Positions 7,591 through 14,782 of a DNA stretch of 64,000 bases are shown in pieces. How positions within the stretch are numbered: the stretch's first letter is position 1; each line of letters begins with the position of its first letter. Position numbers and translations under genes: made by a program. Source of the stretch: Spirochaetota bacterium (lineage in GTDB: Bacteria; Spirochaetota; UBA4802; JAFGJZ01); assembly GCA_029554345.1 (NCBI GenBank), contig JAKPJF010000076.1, positions 1 through 64,000 on the forward strand. The letters run 5' to 3'. Under the pieces are notes generated by a model that did no database searches, was not told where the DNA came from, and saw only the letters and a program-made list of their open reading frames with translations.

Positions 7591-7623
7591 CAAAAAAGCG
7601 TTCCGAATCGGAACGCTTTTTTT
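7591..7623 (-). terminator. rho-independent terminator of the thrS-rplT operon
   Basis: Ten-base-pair stem AGCGTTCCGA/TCGGAACGCT with a one-base centre, extended by A/T tracts on both sides, 25 bases after the rplT stop. It reads as a terminator on the minus strand and could also work on the plus strand. Confidence 0.9.
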
Positions 7624-7647
7624 ATAATCTCTAATGAAATTAGAATC

Positions 7648-7992
7648 TTATTTTGCTTTTGCAACGATTTCTTTAAAAGCGTTGAAATCTTTGATAGCGA
7701 TTTCAGAAAGCATCTTTCTGTTGATCTTGATGTTTGCTTTATCAAGAAGACCGATAAGCTTGCTGTATGACACACCGCAGATTCTTGCAGCTGCATTGAT
7801 ACGCGCGATCCAGAGAATTCTGAACTCGCGTTTTTTTCTTTTGCGGTCTTTATACGAATGCTGAAGCGCCATTCTATGAGCGTCTTTCGCAGTTCTATAA
7901 AGTCTTCTTCTTCCGCCTATATAGCCTTTTACGGCTCTCATTATTTTTCTTTGTCTTTTATGGTGAACTAAACCAGTGGTTGCTCTTGGCAT
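7648..7992 (-). CDS. rplT: 50S ribosomal protein L20
   Basis: L20 of 114 residues, full length, with the usual N-terminus (MPRA...VHHKRQRKIMRAVKGYIGGRRRLYRTAKDA) and the IARINAAARICGVSYSKLI core. It binds 23S rRNA early in large-subunit assembly. It is the last gene of the thrS-infC-rpmI-rplT operon, 25 bases after rpmI, and is followed by a strong terminator. In other bacteria L20 autoregulates this operon; I did not identify its operator here. Confidence 0.98.
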   Translation of the reverse strand: MPRATTGLVHHKRQRKIMRAVKGYIGGRRRLYRTAKDAHRMALQHSYKDRKRKKREFRILWIARINAAARICGVSYSKLIGLLDKANIKINRKMLSEIAIKDFNAFKEIVAKAK

Positions 7993-8017
7993 ACTCTAAC
8001 CTCTTTAAATATTCGTC

Positions 8018-8215
8018 TTACGCGTAAGGAAGCATTCTGCTGATTCTATCGAATTCAGGAGTTCTTTCCGCAAACGTTCCTCTGAGCTTTCTTTTTCTGC
8101 CCGGAGATTTACACTGAAGCTGGTGTCTTGCAAAAGCGCTGGCTCTTTTCACTTTACCTTTCTTCGTGATGGAGAATCTTTTCTTTGCTCCGCTATTCGA
8201 TTTAATTTTAGGCAT
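8018..8215 (-). CDS. rpmI: 50S ribosomal protein L35
   Basis: L35 of 65 residues with the typical MPKIKSNSGAKKRF start and basic composition. It overlaps the 3' end of infC by eight bases, so translation is likely coupled. Standard position between infC and rplT. Confidence 0.98.
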   Translation of the reverse strand: MPKIKSNSGAKKRFSITKKGKVKRASAFARHQLQCKSPGRKRKLRGTFAERTPEFDRISRMLPYA

Positions 8216-8798
8216 TATTTTCCTCTCTGTCTATATCTGTCTTCTTGATCTTGGCGGATTGGGATACGCCAGGAGCAAGGAACATTGTCATACTTTTTCC
8301 TTCAACCAGCGGTCTTCTTTCTACAACCGCACAGTCTGCAAGTTCACCCTGCATCTTCTCCATTACCCTGAGTCCGAGTTCGGAATAAACGATTTCTCTT
8401 CCGCGGAACATCATTGTAACCTTAACTTTATCTCCTTTTTCAAGGAACTCTCTCGCATGCTTAACTTTATGAGAATAATCATGCTCATCAATAGAAGGAC
8501 GTAATTTCACTTCTTTTATATGAACGATTTTCTGCTTCTTCTTGGCTTCTTTTGCCTTTTTGATCTGCTCAAAACGGAATTTGCTGTAATCTGATATCTT
8601 AACAATCGACATATCCTGTTTGGATATCTCAATCAGATCAACTCCTTCGTCTTTTGCCATCTGAAGCGCTTCCGCGAGAGAAACAACACGTGGTTCGTTC
8701 TCACCGACTAATCTGACGCTTGGGCCGTCAATTTCCTCATTCAAGCGATGCTCTCTGGCATCCTTGCGGTCTCTGCCGCCTTGCCTGCGATTTAAGAT
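8208..8798 (-). CDS. infC: translation initiation factor IF-3
   Basis: IF-3 binds the 30S subunit and checks the start codon. The N-terminal domain (HRLNEEIDGPSVRLVGENEPRVVSLAEALQMAKDEGVDLIEIS) and C-terminal domain (KEVKLRPSIDEHDYSHKVKHAREFLEKGDKVKVTMMFRGREI) are both complete. The frame is open upstream to 8864, but the strong ribosome site GGAGGGG (about 8802-8808) precedes an ATC codon at 8798, giving ILNRRQGG as the start. Use of AUC/AUU/AUA starts is the known basis for IF-3 autoregulation in several bacteria, so I place the start there; an ATG at 8810 overlaps the ribosome site itself. Confidence 0.93.
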   Translation of the reverse strand: MLNRRQGGRDRKDAREHRLNEEIDGPSVRLVGENEPRVVSLAEALQMAKDEGVDLIEISKQDMSIVKISDYSKFRFEQIKKAKEAKKKQKIVHIKEVKLRPSIDEHDYSHKVKHAREFLEKGDKVKVTMMFRGREIVYSELGLRVMEKMQGELADCAVVERRPLVEGKSMTMFLAPGVSQSAKIKKTDIDREENNA

Positions 8799-8928
8799 AT
8801 TCCCCTCCATAGAGATAGAAAGATTTTGACCAGAATGCCACACGGCGCATATTTTTAGCAACAATAATTCAGGATAATGACTGAATTAATCGCTGAAAAC
8901 GACATAATACAGAATAAAATTAACTCTA

Positions 8929-10833
8929 TCAGTTATTTTCGGATTTTATCAAAGCGATAAAATCATCACAGCTCATAACTTCAGGCTTATCCGAACCGCG
9001 TCTTCTGACTGAGACGGAACCTGCTTCAATTTCCTTCTTGCCGAGTACGGCAACATAAGGTACACGGCTTGTCACTGCGTTTCTTATCTTATAACCCATT
9101 GTCTCATTTGACAAATCAATATCAACACGAAGTTCTTCCTGCTTCATTCTTGCCTGAAGAGCCTTAACGCCTTCAGCTTCGTTTTCTGAAACGTTTATAA
9201 TAACGCACTGAACCGGAGCAAGCCACACTGGAAACGCTCCTTTGTAATGCTCGACGAGAATTCCGAAAAATCTTTCAAGCGATCCGAGAAGTGCACGGTG
9301 AATCATTATCGGACGGTGATCCTTTCCGTCAGAACCCGAATATGAAATATCAAATCTTTCAGGAAGATTAAAATCAAGCTGAACAGTCGAGAGCTGCCAG
9401 TCGCGTCCGATAGCGTCTTTTACGGCAATGTCGATCTTCGGGCCGTAGAAAGCCCCGTCGCCTTCATTAATTTCGTAAGACATTCCGCTTCTCTGAAGAG
9501 CTTCTTTGAGAGCAGCTTCCGCCTTATCCCAAAGTTCAACCGAACCGACATATTCCTTTTCAGGTCTTGTTGAAATCTTTATCTTGAAATTTTCGAATCC
9601 GAATTTCTTAAGCATGAACATCGAAAAATTAAACGCCGCGAGTATCTCATCGGTTATCTGATCCAGGCGGCAGAAAATATGCGCGTCATCCTGAGTGAAT
9701 CCTCTAACACGGAGAAGACCGTGAAGAGTCCCTGAACGCTCGTATCTGTAAACAGTTCCGAACTCTGCAAACTTCACCGGAAAGTCGCGGTAACTGCGCT
9801 GTTCGCTTTTATAAACCATCACGTGAAACGGACAGTTCATCGGCTTAACATAATAATCTTCGCCGTCAATATCCATCGGCGAATACATTCCATCTTTATA
9901 GAAAGACAAGTGCCCGCTGGTTTCCCACAAAAGACTTCTTCCGATATGAGGAGTATAAATTATTTCGTAACCGTTTTTGTAATGTTCTTTTCTCCAGAAA
10001 TCTTCAATGAGGACTCTTATGCGGGCGCCCTTAGGTGCCCAAAGAATCAGACCCTGACCTACTTCATTGCTAACTTCAAAAAGATGCTGATCCTTTCCGA
10101 TTCTGCGGTGGTCGCGTTCCTTTGCCTCTTCCTGAAGACGGATATAATCATCAAGTTCCTTCTTGTCCGGAAAAGAAATTCCGTAAATACGCTGAAGCAT
10201 TTTATTCTTCTCGTCACCGCGCCAGTACGCACCTGCAACGCGAAGAAGCTTGAAAGCTTTGATATCGCCGGTTTTAGCGACATGAGGTCCGCGGCAAAGA
10301 TCGAAAAAATTTCCCTGAGTGTAAACAGAGCCCATTTCATCAGTTATGGCATCAAGAAGTTCAACCTTATAAGTTTCGCCCATATCGGCGAATTTCTTTT
10401 TTAAATCAGCAACAGGAATTTCAGAGCGGACTATATTGATGTTTTCCTGAGAAAGTCTTGTCATTTCTTTTTCTATTGAAGCTAGATCTTCAGGAGTAAA
10501 TGGTTTCTCAGCGTCGAAGTCATAATAAAATCCTTCATCAATTGAAGGTCCTATCGCAAGCTTAACTTTTGGAAAAATATTTTTAACAGCCTGAGCCATC
10601 AAATGAGAAGTCGAGTGCCAGTATAATTTTTTTCCTTCGGCATCCTTGAACGTGATTACCTTAAGCGAAAAATCTTTCTGCGGAATGAAATTCAAGTCTT
10701 TAGCTTCTCCGTCAACGGATGCGGCAAGAGCTGCTTTCTGCAGTGATTTTCCGATTTGTCCTATAATGTCGAAAAGAGTCGAACCGTTCTCGGCAGAAAG
10801 CTTTGAACCGTCAGGAAGTGTAATTGATATCAT
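8929..10833 (-). CDS. thrS: threonyl-tRNA synthetase
   Basis: Class II synthetase of 634 residues, charging tRNA-Thr. Domains in order: TGS (residues ~1-60), the editing/second-additional domain with HSTSHLMAQAV, the catalytic core with RYERSGTLHGLLRVRGFTQDDAHIFCR, and the anticodon-binding domain (PVQCVIINVSENEAEGVKALQARM...). The ATG at 10833 is preferred because GGAG precedes it; an in-frame TTG lies at 10845. The coding region begins only 17 bases from the 3' end of tRNA-Val, so the tRNA and thrS are probably co-transcribed. No T-box-like leader fits in that space. Confidence 0.97.
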   Translation of the reverse strand: MISITLPDGSKLSAENGSTLFDIIGQIGKSLQKAALAASVDGEAKDLNFIPQKDFSLKVITFKDAEGKKLYWHSTSHLMAQAVKNIFPKVKLAIGPSIDEGFYYDFDAEKPFTPEDLASIEKEMTRLSQENINIVRSEIPVADLKKKFADMGETYKVELLDAITDEMGSVYTQGNFFDLCRGPHVAKTGDIKAFKLLRVAGAYWRGDEKNKMLQRIYGISFPDKKELDDYIRLQEEAKERDHRRIGKDQHLFEVSNEVGQGLILWAPKGARIRVLIEDFWRKEHYKNGYEIIYTPHIGRSLLWETSGHLSFYKDGMYSPMDIDGEDYYVKPMNCPFHVMVYKSEQRSYRDFPVKFAEFGTVYRYERSGTLHGLLRVRGFTQDDAHIFCRLDQITDEILAAFNFSMFMLKKFGFENFKIKISTRPEKEYVGSVELWDKAEAALKEALQRSGMSYEINEGDGAFYGPKIDIAVKDAIGRDWQLSTVQLDFNLPERFDISYSGSDGKDHRPIMIHRALLGSLERFFGILVEHYKGAFPVWLAPVQCVIINVSENEAEGVKALQARMKQEELRVDIDLSNETMGYKIRNAVTSRVPYVAVLGKKEIEAGSVSVRRRGSDKPEVMSCDDFIALIKSENN

Positions 10834-10850
10834 GGTAAACTCCAAGATCT

Positions 10851-10924
10851 TGGGCGATACTGGATTCGAACCAGTGACCTCCTGCGTGTCGAGCAGGCGC
10901 TCTAACCAACTGAGCTAACCGCCC
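10851..10924 (-). tRNA. tRNA-Val (anticodon GAC) with C33
   Basis: Complete 74-base cloverleaf: acceptor GGGCGGT/ATCGCCC with one G-T pair, D arm GCTC...GAGC, anticodon stem CCTGC/GCAGG, T arm ACTGG/CCAGT with loop TTCGAAT, and discriminator A. CCA is not encoded. The anticodon loop reads TCGACAC, so position 33 is C instead of the almost invariant U; loops of this class normally read CTGACAC. The identity Val follows from GAC and A73. Confidence 0.9.
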
Positions 10925-10940
10925 CCAAGTAAGTATGTAG

Positions 10941-10969
10941 AAATATTTTTTATGACGTTAGCTTGTCAA
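10941..10969 (-). promoter_or_regulatory. sigma-70-type promoter for tRNA-Val/thrS operon
   Basis: On the minus strand TTGACA (10969-10964), a 17-base spacer and ATATTT (10946-10941), ending about 16 bases before the mature tRNA 5' end. A perfect -35 box and correct spacing; the -10 box is weak. Confidence 0.55.
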
Positions 10970-10977
10970 GCCGAATA

Positions 10978-11733
10978 TCAAAGTTTTTTCTTTCTGAATA
11001 GAACGACTTCATAATTCTCATCGATCTCTTCTCCGTCAAAACCGTAAAGCTCGGCAAGCAAAGCTTCGTTTTCAGAGAGAAACGCAAGATGGTCTCCGCG
11101 CATGACGTCTTTTCCGAAATAGAATTTAGAATAATGAGAAACCATATCTTTCAGATTCCTTCTGAAGACAAATTTCTCCGACTTAATAAAATCAAAACCC
11201 TTGAGATCAGCAAATGTCTTGAGATCCGTTTCAAGATAATAGTCCGAATGAACAGGATTTATGCATTTGATGAGCTCATCATAAACTCCGTCGATATCCG
11301 CGTCAGGAAGAACAACTCCCGTAAAAAGAAAATATCCTTCGGGATTCAGAACACGTTTTGATTCTTCAAGTATATTTATGGAATCGAACATATCGAGAAT
11401 GTCAGAACATATAACCATGTCGAATTTCTCGTAATCGAGCGGCATCAGCGAATATGAACCGTTGACGGCAAACACATTGTCATTTCCCTGATTCGAAAGA
11501 AACAGTTTGATGTTTTCAAAATAATTCTCAAGAACATAATGCTTTTTCTGCTTAAGATATTCAGGCATGAAATTTTTAACAAAAGAAAGCCGCAAAACTT
11601 TTTCAGGCAGATACTCTCTAAGAAAAGTATCAACTGTACCGATAAGTTTTTCTTTTCTGAAATCAGCTCCGACTTCATAAGGCTGATAAAACTCGCCTGC
11701 CAGATAATTTTGTATAAGTTCTTCTCTGTTCAT
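10978..11733 (-). CDS. SAM-dependent methyltransferase-like protein
   Basis: Protein of 251 residues with the C-terminal half of a class I methyltransferase: FDMVICSDILDMFDSINILEESKRVLNPEGYFLFTGV matches the motif II-III region of Methyltransf_11 enzymes. A clear motif I glycine loop (E/DxGxGxG) is not visible upstream, where LRLSFVKNF occupies its place, so SAM binding could be altered or lost. The ATG at 11733 follows GGGGCAAT and is preferred to 11745. It is divergent from the WecG/TagA-type gene; substrate unknown. Confidence 0.65.
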   Translation of the reverse strand: MNREELIQNYLAGEFYQPYEVGADFRKEKLIGTVDTFLREYLPEKVLRLSFVKNFMPEYLKQKKHYVLENYFENIKLFLSNQGNDNVFAVNGSYSLMPLDYEKFDMVICSDILDMFDSINILEESKRVLNPEGYFLFTGVVLPDADIDGVYDELIKCINPVHSDYYLETDLKTFADLKGFDFIKSEKFVFRRNLKDMVSHYSKFYFGKDVMRGDHLAFLSENEALLAELYGFDGEEIDENYEVVLFRKKKL

Positions 11734-11875
11734 ATTGCCCCGCATGACAAGATTTTATTATTGACACATTTTGTAATCAATTAAAAAACTTATTTTGAAA
11801 TTTAATCAATACTTTTTCATCTCATTTCCCGCAAAACGGCGTGAGATATTTTTTCTGCCCCAAACCGGAGAGTTT

Positions 11876-12694
11876 ATGACCGATAAAAGCGTTTATTATG
11901 ATTCTTATAAAGAAGACCGTGATATTATTCTTGAATATAACCAGATCAATCTCAAGGAAGTCGGTGTATCAAATATTCTCGGAATGGGCATAGATAATCT
12001 CACATGCATGCACGCCGTTGCAAAAGTCGTAAAGATGATTGAAGAAGGCGGAGTTCATCACGTCATCAATCTTAATCCGTACAAACTTCTCCGTTACCGC
12101 GCAAACAGAGAACTTAAGACTATTTACAATAAATCTTCTCTCAGATTCGCATCCGGCGCAGGCATTCAATGGGCAGCCAAAATGCTTAAGTTTCCGATTA
12201 GAGAAAGAATCCCTTTCATTCATTTTATGATGGAGCTTATAAGAATTTCTGAAATAAAAGAACTTTCAATATTTCTTGTAGGCGGAAAACCCGAGACCGC
12301 AGAAAGAGCTTTCGCAAACATCAAAAAATCTTTTCCGAATATACGCATAGTCGGAAGACACGGCGGTTTCTTCAATCCCGACCGTGAGAAATCAGTAGTT
12401 GAAGCTATAAGAAAATCAGAAGCAAACATAGTTTTCGTAGGCATGGGTTTCCCGAAAGAAGACCGGTGGATCGCGAAATTCGGCAAACAATTCAAAAATG
12501 TTGTTTTTATAAGCGCAGGCGGATCTCTGGATATAATATCCGGTGAAAACAGAAAAGCTCCGGAATTTTTTACAGAACGCGGCACGGAATGGTTTTACAG
12601 AATAATAACCAAGCCGTGGAGAATCGGCCGTTTATTCAGGGTATGTCTTTTTTTCGTACATACAGTACTTTACAGAATATTTAAGTCAAGATGA
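11876..12694 (+). CDS. WecG/TagA/CpsF family glycosyltransferase
   Basis: Family GT26 enzyme of 272 residues, which transfers a sugar such as N-acetylmannosaminuronate or ManNAc onto a lipid-linked acceptor for surface polysaccharide. The family core is visible: HVINLNPYKLLRYR, FASGAGIQWAAK, FLVGGKPETAERA, IVGRHGGFF, NIVFVGMGFPKEDRWI and APEFFTERGTEWFYRI. The start at 11876 follows GGAGAG; the frame is open further upstream without a ribosome site. The C-terminus (RLFRVCLFFVHTVLYRIF) can peripherally associate with membrane. No other polysaccharide genes are adjacent. Confidence 0.9.
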   Translation: MTDKSVYYDSYKEDRDIILEYNQINLKEVGVSNILGMGIDNLTCMHAVAKVVKMIEEGGVHHVINLNPYKLLRYRANRELKTIYNKSSLRFASGAGIQWAAKMLKFPIRERIPFIHFMMELIRISEIKELSIFLVGGKPETAERAFANIKKSFPNIRIVGRHGGFFNPDREKSVVEAIRKSEANIVFVGMGFPKEDRWIAKFGKQFKNVVFISAGGSLDIISGENRKAPEFFTERGTEWFYRIITKPWRIGRLFRVCLFFVHTVLYRIFKSR

Positions 12695-12930
12695 GCGAAT
12701 TTCCACGAGAAATAACATTCAAGGCTGTTTTCCGCACATCTGATTTTGTTTCAGAATCAGTCAGGGTTCTGCTTTCAGAAAAACTTGAAACATTCAGCCT
12801 TTCTGAAAAAACAAGCGGAGGCGGAAAATTTATCAGCTTCACGGTTTCCGCTCATTTTGAAAGCGAAGAGAAACTAAATGCTCTCACGGGTTCTGTTTCG
12901 TCAATTGAAGGTTTTACTTTGATGGTCTGA
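12691..12930 (+). CDS. DUF493/YbeD-like small protein
   Basis: Protein of 79 residues matching the ACT-like DUF493 (YbeD) fold: FPxxIxFKAVFRTSDFV, then GGGKFISFTVSAHFESEEKLNALTGSVSSIEGFTLMV. YbeD homologues are small regulators of unknown mechanism, in enterobacteria near lipoate genes. It overlaps the glycosyltransferase stop by four bases (ATGA) and the convergent flavoprotein by 17 bases. Confidence 0.75.
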   Translation: MSEFPREITFKAVFRTSDFVSESVRVLLSEKLETFSLSEKTSGGGKFISFTVSAHFESEEKLNALTGSVSSIEGFTLMV

Positions 12931-14125
12931 CTGCTCTTCCCGCAAGCGCGCCGCTTGCCCATGCAAAGTGCAGATTAAATCCGCCGGTATCTCCGTCAAC
13001 ATTCAGAAGTTCTCCGGTTATATGAATACCGCGCATTTTTTTTGATTCCATCGTAAACGGATTTACCTCATTGCAGTCAACACCGCCTGCGGCAACAACT
13101 GCTTCCGAAAAACCCCTCGCTTCGCCCGGATTAAAACGCGATGCTTTTAATAGCGAGGATATTTCAGCGCATCTTTCCATGTAAGAAAACGCTTCACGCG
13201 CAGGATCAAATGATGCAAGCTCGAGAAAAACCTGACCCATGCGTTTTTTCAAAATACCGCCGAGCGCAAAAGATGCGGATCTGCCCCGTACAGAAAATAT
13301 TTTTTCGAGCAGTTTAGCGAGTTCACCGTGCTTTATCGAAGGAAACAGATCAATTTCAATCTCAGCGTTTTCTATATCCGGATCATTTACATATCTCGAA
13401 ATATCCAGTGTCACAGGACCGGAAAATCCGTATTTGGTGAAAAGAATTTCACCTTCAGAATGCCGAATCTCTTTGCCGTTCGAAATTACTTTCAGTGCGC
13501 AGTTCCATTTTATACCTTCGAGACGGTGAATCTTTTTCAACGGAATATTTACAGGAACAACAGCCGGAAAGGGTTCAATCACATTATGACCGACTGAGGA
13601 AGACATTTGATAACCGTCAGAACTCCCCCCTAAAGAAGGATAAGAACAACCACCTGAAGCTATTATTATTTTATCAAAATCATAAACTTCACTATTATCA
13701 ATTGAAAGTTCGAATTTATCTTTTATCTTTTTTATCCGCGAAATACGGGATGAAGTTTTTATGCTTATATTTTTCCTTTGCGCATCAAAAAGAAGAGCAT
13801 CGACGACAGACGAACTCTGAAAAGAAAAAGGATACAGCTTTCCATTTTTTCCTTCAGCAAAGGGAATTCCAATATCATAAAAATAATCCCTGACGGATTC
13901 CATTCCGAAATGCGAAATCACCTTCATCGCGAAATCGGAATCGCCATGATAGACATTACGGTCAATCTGCATATTGGAAATATTGCATTGACCATTTCCG
14001 CTCGCTGTAACTTTTTTTAAAGGGCGGTCATTTTTTTCAAAAACTGTTACAAGACATTCTTCTGCCGCAAAAAGTGCAGAAAATATTCCGCTCGCTCCAG
14101 CGCCTATTACACCGACTTTAGTCAT
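12914..14125 (-). CDS. BaiN/HI0933-like NAD(P)/FAD-dependent oxidoreductase
   Basis: Flavoprotein of 403 residues. The N-terminal FAD motif is VGVIGAGASGIFSALFAA with acidic VFEKN at the end of strand 2, followed by KKVTASGNGQCNISN typical of HI0933-like proteins, the middle domain, and the C-terminal GGVDCNEVNPFTMESKKMRGIHITGELLNVDGDTGGFNLHFAWASGALAGR motif. Known relatives include bile-acid reductase BaiN, but most family members have no assigned substrate. Complete at both ends. Confidence 0.9.
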   Translation of the reverse strand: MTKVGVIGAGASGIFSALFAAEECLVTVFEKNDRPLKKVTASGNGQCNISNMQIDRNVYHGDSDFAMKVISHFGMESVRDYFYDIGIPFAEGKNGKLYPFSFQSSSVVDALLFDAQRKNISIKTSSRISRIKKIKDKFELSIDNSEVYDFDKIIIASGGCSYPSLGGSSDGYQMSSSVGHNVIEPFPAVVPVNIPLKKIHRLEGIKWNCALKVISNGKEIRHSEGEILFTKYGFSGPVTLDISRYVNDPDIENAEIEIDLFPSIKHGELAKLLEKIFSVRGRSASFALGGILKKRMGQVFLELASFDPAREAFSYMERCAEISSLLKASRFNPGEARGFSEAVVAAGGVDCNEVNPFTMESKKMRGIHITGELLNVDGDTGGFNLHFAWASGALAGRAVRPSK

Positions 14126-14179
14126 TAATTATCCTCTCTTTTGCTTGACCCCAGCAAAGATATTTGTCAAGATAATTCA

Positions 14180-14782
14180 ATGAGATCTAAAAACATAATA
14201 TTCCTTTTTGTTGTCTTCATTCCGGCATTAAGCCCGGCACAATTAAAACAAACTGAAAGAAACGGCGTCATCGAAATACGCTCTTCAAAAATAATCAAAA
14301 GATCTTCTTCCGCGAAGACTATCAGCAAATCAGAATTCGATGATATCATCGAAGCCGAATGCGCAAAGAATACAATCGATCCTTATCTTATAAAGTGTAT
14401 AATTAAAATCGAATCGGATTTCAATCCCAGAGCGAGATCATGCAAGGGTGCAATGGGTCTCATGCAGCTGATGCCGGCAACGGCAAAAATATACCGCATC
14501 AAAGACGCTTATGACCCGGCAGAAAATATTTATGCAGGCACAAAACACTTCGCGTGTCTCATGGACGAATTTTCTAATGACGTTATTATGGCTTTAGCGG
14601 CTTATCACGCTGGAAGCTCACGTGTAAAAAAAGCCGGAGGAGTTCCGCCGATTAAAGATACTATAAATTATGTAAAAAGCGTATTATCGTATTACGAACC
14701 GAGAACCGGCGAAGAAATCGAAAAATCAGTAAAAAAAGTCTACAGCAGAATATCCGGCGAAACAATAGAATTCCGGAACTGA
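14180..14782 (+). CDS. lytic transglycosylase (SLT domain)
   Basis: Secreted murein lytic transglycosylase of about 200 residues. A signal peptide (MRSKNIIFLFVVFIPALSPAQ) supports the ATG at 14180 over 14141. The SLT domain covers residues ~60-185 with the catalytic glutamate in IKIESDFNP, then GAMGLMQLMPATA, and AYHAGSSRVKKAGGVPPIKDTINYV. It cleaves the glycan strand in the periplasm. It ends one base before the convergent MCP-like gene, without an obvious terminator. Confidence 0.9.
   Translation: MRSKNIIFLFVVFIPALSPAQLKQTERNGVIEIRSSKIIKRSSSAKTISKSEFDDIIEAECAKNTIDPYLIKCIIKIESDFNPRARSCKGAMGLMQLMPATAKIYRIKDAYDPAENIYAGTKHFACLMDEFSNDVIMALAAYHAGSSRVKKAGGVPPIKDTINYVKSVLSYYEPRTGEEIEKSVKKVYSRISGETIEFRN

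Noticed and set aside
7374-7796. Minus-strand 140-codon frame over the terminator and rplT
   Set aside because: It overlaps rplT in another frame and crosses its terminator and hairpin array.
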